From Edaphobacter paludis (GTDB lineage: Bacteria; Acidobacteriota; Terriglobia; Terriglobales; Acidobacteriaceae), in assembly GCF_039993895.1 (NCBI RefSeq), contig NZ_CP121194.1, forward strand, positions 3,906,001-3,970,000: DNA of 64,000 bases. The letters run 5' to 3'. Made by a program: the position numbers and the translations under genes. Shown piece by piece: positions 9,261 to 15,830 of the stretch (positions within the stretch are counted from its first letter, which is position 1; every line of letters begins with the position of its first letter). Below the pieces are notes generated by a model that was not told the origin of the DNA, made no database searches, and saw nothing but the letters and a program-made list of their open reading frames with translations.

Positions 9261-9310
9261 GTCTCTCCATGCGGCGGCAAAAGCGCCGCCTTCGGTCGAG
9301 ATGACGGGGG
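9261..9310 (+). repeat. Hairpin repeat of the GATGAC family
   Basis: GCGGCG (9271-9276) pairs with CGCCGC (9284-9289) around GCAAAAG, followed by TTCGGTCGAGATGACGGG. The hairpin plus GAGATGAC layout resembles the elements near 6025 and 15693-15818, though flanks differ. Confidence 0.5.
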
Positions 9311-9357
9311 TTTCGGGAAAAGAACAACGACAAAAGCGATGGCTGAGGTTTTACACT

Positions 9358-9390
9358 CCCACTCATCGCGATGAAACTGCGATGAGTGGG
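9358..9390. repeat. Perfect 12-bp inverted repeat, possible mntR terminator
   Basis: CCCACTCATCGC (9358-9369) pairs exactly with GCGATGAGTGGG (9379-9390) around a 9-base loop, 44 bases beyond the mntR stop. It could terminate or protect mntR mRNA, and it may be a dispersed element; I recall similar structures in related genomes but cannot check. Confidence 0.55.
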
Positions 9391-9433
9391 GCACCCGAGC
9401 ATCTGTTTGTGGGCAATAACTGGTCGGTGCGGA

Positions 9434-10126
9434 TTACTTTGCGCTGGGGTGAAGCAGGATGCCACCTGCGGCTTCGGTCGAGAGATCGAAGGCGGCGGAG
9501 GAGCGGCCGATGCTAACGGAGTACCCCTCGGAGGAGGCTTTCTTTCTGACGCGGAGCCGTGCGCCGGGCTTGATGCCGCTGGCCTTGAACTGCTGCAGGG
9601 TGCGGGAGTCGCGGTCGGAGACGCTGTCGATGGTAAAGACTCCCTCCTGCTGCACCGCGGTGAGAGGGATGGAGTTCTGCTCGGTCATCTCGCCTTCCAT
9701 CGTGGGGATGGAGTGGCCGTGGGGGTCGATGCGGGGATGGCCCAGCTTTGCAGCGATGCGCTCTTCGAAGCGCTCGGAGATGAAGTGTTCGAGCCGCTCG
9801 GCCTCCTCGTGAACCTCTTCGATCGGGTAATCGAGGATCTGGTAGAGGAAGGTCTCGATGAGGCGATGGTGACGCAGGACTTCGAGGGCGCGGCGCTTGC
9901 CCGACGCCGACAATTGCACGCCGCGATGGCGCTCGTATTCGACCAAAGGCGTGGGAGCGGCGGCCAGCTTTTGCAGCATGTTGGTCACAGAGGCGGGGGC
10001 GACACTGAGATGGTCGGCGAGCGAGGTGCTGGTGACGCGGCGATGCTCGGGGCCGCCGAGTGAAAGGATCGCCTTGAGGTAATTGTCGACAGATTCGGTA
10101 TTGCCGTTTGCCCGGCGGGGTGACAT
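9434..10126 (-). CDS. mntR: DtxR-family metal-dependent repressor (MntR-like)
   Basis: Iron/manganese-responsive repressor of 230 residues: an N-terminal winged helix (DNYLKAILSL, VTSTSLADHLSVAPASVTNM), a metal-binding dimerisation region (HHRLIETFLYQIL, EEAERLEHFISERFEERI, GHPRIDPHG) and a C-terminal FeoA/SH3-like domain from about 150 (EGVFTIDSVSDRDSRTLQQF). The ATG at 10126 is preferred over one 30 bases upstream because GGAG lies 8 bases before it. It is divergent from the Nramp transporter across two matched operators, so manganese (or iron) repression of both genes is likely. The C-terminal SH3 domain favours the DtxR/IdeR length class over short MntR. Confidence 0.92.
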   Translation of the reverse strand: MSPRRANGNTESVDNYLKAILSLGGPEHRRVTSTSLADHLSVAPASVTNMLQKLAAAPTPLVEYERHRGVQLSASGKRRALEVLRHHRLIETFLYQILDYPIEEVHEEAERLEHFISERFEERIAAKLGHPRIDPHGHSIPTMEGEMTEQNSIPLTAVQQEGVFTIDSVSDRDSRTLQQFKASGIKPGARLRVRKKASSEGYSVSIGRSSAAFDLSTEAAGGILLHPSAK

Positions 10127-10164
10127 GAAATTGACTCCAGAACCAGTTTGACGCATTTCGACGA

Positions 10165-10196
10165 TTTAGGTATACCTAAATGTTAGGGAAACCTAA
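10165..10196. promoter_or_regulatory. Twin DtxR/MntR-type operator
   Basis: TTTAGGTATACCTAAA (10165-10180) is a perfect 16-base palindrome; TTAGGGAAACCTAA (10183-10196) repeats the half-sites TTAGG-N4-CCTAA, centred 17 bases further on. Both match the general DtxR-family operator style and lie in the mntR-mntH divergent gap, 27 bases before the mntH start. Confidence 0.85.
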
Positions 10197-10222
10197 ATAT
10201 TTTTGGCATCTCATGGAGTGGC

Positions 10223-11611
10223 ATGGAGGAGTTTCGATCATCGTCGTATGCCGAAACTGAGGCCGAGCAAGTCGCCGATTCAGGGGCTGTGCTGACTGCT
10301 GCGAACGGCAAGGACCCTGAGCCGCGTTGGTTCAGATTCCGGCGACATGAGTTGTGGACGTACTTCGGGCCGGCCTTTGTGGCTTCGGTCGCGTATATCG
10401 ATCCGGGAAACTTTGCGACCAATATCGAGGGCGGCAGCCGGTTCGGCTATCGGCTGCTCTGGGTGCTGCTGTGGTCGAATGCGATGGCCATCCTGGTTCA
10501 GTATCTTTCGGCCAAGCTGGGGATTGTGACCGGGCTGACGCTGCCGCAGAACTGCCGGAAGCATTTTTCGCGGCCGATGACGATTTTCCTTTGGCTGGCG
10601 GCGGAGGTATCGGCCATTTCGACGGACCTGGCGGAGTTTCTGGGTGCCGCGCTGGGACTTTATCTGCTGGCCGGGCCAGCGATGCTGGCGCATGGGTGGA
10701 CGCGCACGGAGACGATGTTTGCAGCGGCGCTGGTGTCGGCGGTCGCGGTGTTTCTGATTCTGGCGCTGGACCTGGCGGGGTATCAATGGCTGGAGTGGGG
10801 CATCATGGCGTTTGTCGGCGTGATCGGGCTCTGCTATGGCTTTGAAGTCTTTCTGGTGCATCCCGACTGGAAGCTGGCGGCGTACCGGACATTACTGCCG
10901 ACGCTCGATCCGAAGAATCTTCATGCCAGCATTTATGTCGCGGTGAGTATGCTGGGCGCGACGGTGATGCCGCATGTGATCTATCTGCACTCGGCGCTGG
11001 TGCAGCCGCGGGTGGCGGAGTTGAAGAAGAAGCCTCTGGTAGCGGGGTTTTCGCGACGGCGAAAGTATCTGCGGTTTGAGCTGATCGATGTCTTTGTGGC
11101 GATGAATGGGGCATGGCTGATCAATTCGGCGATGATCCTGATGGCGGCGGTGGCGTTTTCGCATCTGCCAAACCCGGTGACGACAATCGAGCAGGCGCAC
11201 GAGACGCTGGGGCCGCTGCTGGGGCCGGTCTCGGCGGTGATCTTTGCGGTGGCGCTGCTCTGTTCGGGGCTATCGTCTTCGACCGTGGGTGTGATGGCGG
11301 GCCAGGTGATTATCGAAGGGTTTCTCGATATCAAATTTTCCATCTTTCTGCGGCGGCTGATCACGATTATTCCGGCGCTGATCGTGATTGGCGTGGGGCT
11401 CGATCCGCTGAGGATACTGATTCTTTCGCAGGTAATTCTGAGCTTCACGCTGCCGTTCGCGCTGATTCCTCTGCTGATTCTGACCAATCGGCACTCGGTG
11501 ATGGATACATTTGTCAGCGCGCGGCGCACGCGGATTGCGGGATGGGTGACGGTTGGCATCATTCTCACGCTGAATGTGGTGCTGTTGGAACAGATGGCCT
11601 TCGGCGGCTGA
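10223..11611 (+). CDS. mntH: Nramp-family manganese/divalent metal transporter
   Basis: Inner-membrane proton-coupled importer of Mn(II) and related metals, 462 residues with about 11 membrane helices. Metal-site motifs are present: DPGN at 60-63 in helix one and MPH at 249-251 in helix six, whose methionine favours soft transition metals over alkaline earths. An extra hydrophilic N-terminus of about 40 residues precedes helix one. GGAG lies 4 bases before the ATG. Expression is probably repressed by the divergent MntR-like protein through the twin operator immediately upstream. Confidence 0.95.
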   Translation: MEEFRSSSYAETEAEQVADSGAVLTAANGKDPEPRWFRFRRHELWTYFGPAFVASVAYIDPGNFATNIEGGSRFGYRLLWVLLWSNAMAILVQYLSAKLGIVTGLTLPQNCRKHFSRPMTIFLWLAAEVSAISTDLAEFLGAALGLYLLAGPAMLAHGWTRTETMFAAALVSAVAVFLILALDLAGYQWLEWGIMAFVGVIGLCYGFEVFLVHPDWKLAAYRTLLPTLDPKNLHASIYVAVSMLGATVMPHVIYLHSALVQPRVAELKKKPLVAGFSRRRKYLRFELIDVFVAMNGAWLINSAMILMAAVAFSHLPNPVTTIEQAHETLGPLLGPVSAVIFAVALLCSGLSSSTVGVMAGQVIIEGFLDIKFSIFLRRLITIIPALIVIGVGLDPLRILILSQVILSFTLPFALIPLLILTNRHSVMDTFVSARRTRIAGWVTVGIILTLNVVLLEQMAFGG

Positions 11612-11704
11612 GGGCCATCATCTTTCAGGCTCAGCGCCTGTCTCCGGGGTATAGAATTCCGCGAACTACAGACTTGAGTCTGGAGTGAAGGGAAGGCCTG
11701 CGGG

Positions 11705-13303
11705 ATGAACAGAAAGAGACGTCTTGAAGTGTGGGTAGGCGCGTTGACCTTACTGGCCGGGGCGATGGGTTCGCCCGTCGCGTTTGGAGCAGGTCCGGTT
11801 GCGATTGCGCCCTCGACGATGCCGCGCGTTGGCACGATAAGTGACCGGTATCAATCGTTCAATATCGAGATGGTAGAGGTTACGGGAGGCCGCTTCTGGG
11901 CTCCTTACAAGCAACGGAGTGCAGCGCCTGTGCCTGCACCTGCTGGAGCAAAATCGTCGGTGCCAGCCGGGATGGATCCATCGTTGTATCGCTACCGAAG
12001 CCCGATTGATCTGGCGAATCCGCGTTTGCGCAAACTTGCTGCGGCGCTGGGGCCAGCTTATGTACGGGTGAGCGGGACTTGGGCGAACTCCACTTATTTT
12101 CAGGACTCCGATGGGCCAGCGCCAGCCCAGGCGCCGGAGGGCTTTGGCGGCGTGCTGACGAGGCAGCAATGGCACGGCGTCGTCGATTTCTCGAAGGCTG
12201 TCGATGCGAAGATCGTCACTTCGTTCGCCGTCAGTGCGGGAGTACGCGATGCGAACGGGGTGTGGACGCCAGTGGAAGCGAAGAAGATTCTGGCGTATAC
12301 GACGAGCATTGGCGGAAGCATCGCGGCGGCTGAGATGTTCAACGAGCCGACCTTTGCGGCGATGGGCGGTGCGCCGAAGGGCTATGACGCGGCGGCGTAT
12401 GGACGCGATTTCCGCGCGTTTCAGCCCTTCGTTAAAGCGGCTGCTCCGGAGATGCTGATTCTGGGGCCGGGATCGGTGGGTGAGGGGAGACCGCTGGGGG
12501 ACATGCCGGGGATGCACATGATCCGGACGGAAGACATGCTGACGGCAGAAGGGCCGGGGCTCGATGTCTTTTCGTATCACTTTTATCCTGCGGTCTCCGA
12601 ACGGTGTGCACAGGTTGGGTCGGTGGCACAGACGACGCCTGCGGCGGCGCTCTCCGAAGACTGGCTGTCGCGCCCGGACCGGGATGAGGCTTTTTATGCC
12701 GCGCTTCGCGACCGGTTTGCTCCGGGCAAGGAGATGTGGCTGACCGAGACCGGTGAGGCGGCGTGCGGCGGGAATCCCTGGGCGGCTGACTTTATCGACA
12801 GCTTCCGCTATCTCGACCAGCTTGGGCGGCTGGCCAAACGCGGCGTTCAGGTGGTGATGCACAATACGCTGGCGTCCAGCGACTATGGGCTGCTGGATGA
12901 AGATACGCTGGCTCCGCGGCCGAACTACTGGTCGGCCCTGCTGTGGCGCAAGATGATGGGAACCACTGTTCTGGACGCGGGAACTTCGCCTTCGGCCAGC
13001 CTGCATCTGTACGCGCACTGCCTGCGCGGACAGCCGGGTGGAGTGGCGCTGCTGGCCATCAATGCAGACCGTACGGCTTCGCATGAGATTGAGGTGCCTG
13101 CGGCGGCGGAGATCTACACGCTGACGGCGAAGGATTTGATGGGGACGACTGTTGAGCTGAATGGAAGCGAACTGAAGCTGGGAGCCGATGATGCGTTGCC
13201 GCCGATGACAGGCAAGCCCACCAAGGCTGGACAGGTCGAGTTCGCACCGGCAAGCATTTCGTTTCTTACATTTCCCGCCGCCGGGAATGCAAGCTGCCAG
13301 TAA
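11705..13303 (+). CDS. Secreted glycoside hydrolase, GH79-like (heparanase/glucuronidase type)
   Basis: Exported protein of 532 residues with a signal peptide (cut near residue 29). The segment LRKLAAALGPAYVRVSGTWA resembles the heparanase/beta-glucuronidase GH79 barrel, with likely acid/base Glu214 in AEMFNEPTF and likely nucleophile Glu348 in MWLTETGEAACGG; this is the layout of clan GH-A. A C-terminal beta domain from about 430 fits GH79 too. It would cleave uronic-acid-containing polysaccharide outside the inner membrane. GGAAGG precedes the ATG by 8 bases. Its neighbours mntH and hslVU give no pathway hint. GH39 or another clan A family is an alternative. Confidence 0.75.
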   Translation: MNRKRRLEVWVGALTLLAGAMGSPVAFGAGPVAIAPSTMPRVGTISDRYQSFNIEMVEVTGGRFWAPYKQRSAAPVPAPAGAKSSVPAGMDPSLYRYRSPIDLANPRLRKLAAALGPAYVRVSGTWANSTYFQDSDGPAPAQAPEGFGGVLTRQQWHGVVDFSKAVDAKIVTSFAVSAGVRDANGVWTPVEAKKILAYTTSIGGSIAAAEMFNEPTFAAMGGAPKGYDAAAYGRDFRAFQPFVKAAAPEMLILGPGSVGEGRPLGDMPGMHMIRTEDMLTAEGPGLDVFSYHFYPAVSERCAQVGSVAQTTPAAALSEDWLSRPDRDEAFYAALRDRFAPGKEMWLTETGEAACGGNPWAADFIDSFRYLDQLGRLAKRGVQVVMHNTLASSDYGLLDEDTLAPRPNYWSALLWRKMMGTTVLDAGTSPSASLHLYAHCLRGQPGGVALLAINADRTASHEIEVPAAAEIYTLTAKDLMGTTVELNGSELKLGADDALPPMTGKPTKAGQVEFAPASISFLTFPAAGNASCQ

Positions 13304-13352
13304 TTCGCACGGAGGAGAGAGCCGGGCATTGGCGATATACTGAGGAGTGCCC

Positions 13353-13973
13353 ATGAAGCGTTCTTTATCGTCTGTTGCCCCCTTGAAAGCTGCCTCCGTT
13401 AGCCTTGCCCACCCGCTCGACCTCGGTGAGGGGCGGCGTATCCGCTCGACTACCGTGATTTGCGTGCGCCGGGGCGATTCTGTCGTCATGGCCGCCGATG
13501 GGCAGGTGTCGCTGGGCGCCACGGTGATGAAAGCGTCGGCGAAGAAGATTCGGCGGCTCTATCAGGACAAGGTGCTGGCGGGCTTTGCCGGATCGACAGC
13601 GGACGCGTTCTCTCTGTTTGCGCGGTTTGAGACCAAGCTGGAGCAGTATGCCGGAAACCTGGGCCGCGCGGCGGTCGAGCTGGCCAAGGACTGGCGCACC
13701 GACAAGATGCTGCGACAGCTTGAGGCTTTATTGATTGTGGCCGATCCGAAGCAGACGTTCCTGCTGAGCGGGACCGGCGATGTGATCGACCCGGATGAGG
13801 GGATTGCCACCATTGGCAGCGGAGGCAGCTATGCTCTGGCCTCAGCGCGGGCGCTCATGGAAAATACAGATTTGTCGGCGCGGGAGATCGCGGTGAAGAG
13901 TCTAAAGATTGCCGGACAGATTTGTATCTACACGAATGACCAGATGACGATTGAAGAATTGAAGGCGGAGTAA
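13353..13973 (+). CDS. hslV: ATP-dependent protease peptidase subunit HslV
   Basis: HslV (ClpQ), the proteasome-like threonine peptidase that degrades proteins unfolded by HslU. The ATG at 13353 has GAGGAG 5 bases upstream, better placed than for the GTG at 13347, giving 206 residues. Alignment by eye with E. coli HslV places the catalytic threonine at residue 33 ([11 protein letters not shown]), so about 32 residues precede it where the E. coli enzyme has only the initiator methionine. Other hallmarks: [50 protein letters not shown] and [15 protein letters not shown]. The hslU start follows 9 bases after the stop. Confidence 0.95.
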   Translation: MKRSLSSVAPLKAASVSLAHPLDLGEGRRIRSTTVICVRRGDSVVMAADGQVSLGATVMKASAKKIRRLYQDKVLAGFAGSTADAFSLFARFETKLEQYAGNLGRAAVELAKDWRTDKMLRQLEALLIVADPKQTFLLSGTGDVIDPDEGIATIGSGGSYALASARALMENTDLSAREIAVKSLKIAGQICIYTNDQMTIEELKAE

Positions 13974-13982
13974 GGGAAGTCT

Positions 13983-15578
13983 ATGGCAATTTTTCTACCG
14001 GGAACTGCGGACGATCAGGCGCTGGCGCTGGATGAGATGACTCCGCGCGAGATTGTTGCTGAGTTGGATAAGTATGTCGTTGGGCAACATGCCGCGAAGC
14101 GAGCGGTCGCCATTGCGCTGCGGAACCGGATGCGGCGGCAGAAGCTTCCGCCGGAGCTGGCCGACGAGATCATGCCCAAGAACATCATCATGATCGGACC
14201 GACGGGCGTGGGCAAGACCGAGATTGCGCGGCGGCTGGCGAAGCTGACGAACTCGCCGTTCTTGAAGGTGGAAGCCAGCAAATTTACCGAGGTCGGCTAC
14301 GTAGGCCGCGACGTCGAGTCGATTGTGCGCGATCTGGTGGAGATCGCCATCGACATGGTGCGCGAAGAGAAGATGGACGAGGTGGAGGACAAGGCTGAGC
14401 TTGCCGCTGAAGACCGGCTGCTCGATCTGCTGCTGCCGCCTACGCCTGTCGCTGTGACTCCGGCGGCTACGACTGCCGCTGCGGCTACGCACGAGGCGGG
14501 GAGCAATGTGATTCAGTTGCCCGCGGCTACTCCGGCGAATGACGAGGAAGAAAAGCCCGGAGACCGGGAGCATCGGACGAGAGAGAAGCTGCGTCAGCAG
14601 TTCCGCGAGGGCAAGCTGGATGAGCGGATGGTCGAGCTGGATGTGCGCGACCGCAACCAGCCCAGCTTCGAGATCTTTTCGAACCAGGGTTCGGAAGAGA
14701 TGGACATCAACCTGAAGGACATGCTGCCCGGGTTGTTTGGAAACCGCACTAAGAAGCGCAAGATGAAGGTCTCCGAAGCCTTCGAGTACCTGGTACAGGA
14801 GGAAGAGAACCGCCTGATCGACATGGACCAGGTGAACCGGTTGGCAGTGGAGCGGGTGGAAGATTCGGGGATGGTCTTTCTCGATGAGATCGACAAGATT
14901 GCCGGACGCGAAGGCGCGCATGGGCCTGATGTTTCGCGCGAAGGCGTGCAGCGGGACATCCTGCCCATTGTTGAAGGGACTACGGTCAACACCAAGTATG
15001 GGATGGTCTCCACCGACCACATTCTCTTCATCGCTGCCGGTGCGTTTCATGTTTCAAAGCCCAGCGATCTGATTCCTGAGTTGCAGGGGCGGTTTCCCAT
15101 TCGCGTGGAGTTGCAGTCTTTGACGGTGGATGACTTTGTGCGGATTCTGACCGAGCCGAAGTCGTCGCTGGTGAAGCAGGCTACGGCGCTGCTGGAGACC
15201 GAGGGCCTGAAGCTGGAGTTTACGAAGGAAGCGATTCAGGAGATGGCGCAGTTTTCCTTCAAGGTAAATGAGACCACTGAAAACATCGGTGCCCGGCGAT
15301 TGCATACGATTCTCGAGCGAGTGCTGGATGAGATCAGCTTTCAGGCTCCCGATTTGTTCAAGAGCCCGCGTACCGAGGTGACGGAAGAGGGTGTGGTGGG
15401 TGAGATCAACTCGTCGGTTACGCTGAAAGGCGAACTGAAGCCGGCAGCACCGCTACCTGTGATCGAGCGGCAGACAGCGGATGGAGTGGAGAAGGTGATT
15501 GTGGTCGATCCGGAATATGTGCGGCAACAGGTTGCTTCGATTGTGAAGGATCAGGACCTGTCGCGGTATATCTTGTAA
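13983..15578 (+). CDS. hslU: ATP-dependent protease ATPase subunit HslU
   Basis: HslU (ClpY), the AAA+ unfoldase ring that feeds HslV. Walker A is GPTGVGKT at 72-79, Walker B is MVFLDEIDK, and the C-terminus ends in SRYIL, the tail that docks into and activates HslV. It has 531 residues against about 443 in E. coli; the excess lies mainly in the I-domain as an Ala/Thr/Pro-rich linker at about 155-200 and in a longer segment near 480-515 before the tail. GGGAAG precedes the ATG. It forms a two-gene operon with hslV. Confidence 0.97.
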   Translation: MAIFLPGTADDQALALDEMTPREIVAELDKYVVGQHAAKRAVAIALRNRMRRQKLPPELADEIMPKNIIMIGPTGVGKTEIARRLAKLTNSPFLKVEASKFTEVGYVGRDVESIVRDLVEIAIDMVREEKMDEVEDKAELAAEDRLLDLLLPPTPVAVTPAATTAAAATHEAGSNVIQLPAATPANDEEEKPGDREHRTREKLRQQFREGKLDERMVELDVRDRNQPSFEIFSNQGSEEMDINLKDMLPGLFGNRTKKRKMKVSEAFEYLVQEEENRLIDMDQVNRLAVERVEDSGMVFLDEIDKIAGREGAHGPDVSREGVQRDILPIVEGTTVNTKYGMVSTDHILFIAAGAFHVSKPSDLIPELQGRFPIRVELQSLTVDDFVRILTEPKSSLVKQATALLETEGLKLEFTKEAIQEMAQFSFKVNETTENIGARRLHTILERVLDEISFQAPDLFKSPRTEVTEEGVVGEINSSVTLKGELKPAAPLPVIERQTADGVEKVIVVDPEYVRQQVASIVKDQDLSRYIL

Positions 15579-15692
15579 AGAAAATAAAGCAGGAGTTGGT
15601 AGCTCAGCTTAAGTTGCGGTTGTCTGGTTTCCAGATGAGGCGATGTCTCCGATGGGGTCTAGATCGGATTTGCTGTTGGCGTGGAGGAAAGC

Positions 15693-15730
15693 AACCGCAG
15701 ATTCCCTTCGGGAATGACAACCAAGAGGCA
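15693..15730 (+). repeat. Hairpin repeat, copy A of a tandem pair
   Basis: AACCGCAG, then ATTCCC-TTC-GGGAAT (a 6-base-pair stem), then GACAACCAA. It shares its flanks with the copy at 15773-15818 and stands between the convergent hslU and TonB receptor genes. Confidence 0.65.
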
Positions 15731-15772
15731 CGTCGACTCTACGCGAATTGCTACTTTGCTCTAGGTACTCCA

Positions 15773-15818
15773 AACCGCAGCTTCCTCCGCTTCGCTGCGG
15801 AATGACAACCAAAAAGCA
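15773..15818 (+). repeat. Hairpin repeat, copy B of a tandem pair
   Basis: AACCGCAG, a TTCC...GGAA hairpin with inner CCGC/GCGG arms, then AATGACAACCAA. Only the hairpin core differs from the copy 80 bases upstream. Together they fill much of the 252-base gap, and I see no gene there. Confidence 0.65.
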
Positions 15819-15830
15819 AGGCATTCTGCT

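Larger units (their letters stand above)
8816..9433. other. Intergenic region with repeat and hairpin elements
   Basis: This 618-base gap separates purD from mntR, both on the minus strand. The right half holds a hairpin repeat (9261-9310) and a perfect 12-base-pair hairpin (9358-9390); the left half is AT-richer than its surroundings and probably contains the purD promoter. Open frames here show no family resemblance and no ribosome sites. Confidence 0.5.

Noticed and set aside
11750..13522. Minus-strand frame of 590 codons over the GH79-like gene and hslV start
   Set aside because: Arg/His-rich shadow frame typical of high-GC antisense; the plus-strand protein has a signal peptide and catalytic motifs.
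13995..15050. Minus-strand frame of 351 codons antisense to hslU
   Set aside because: Shadow of hslU codons; no domain.
15596..15805. Plus-strand frame of 69 codons after hslU
   Set aside because: Runs through the hairpin repeats with no ribosome site; non-coding repeat DNA is the better reading.
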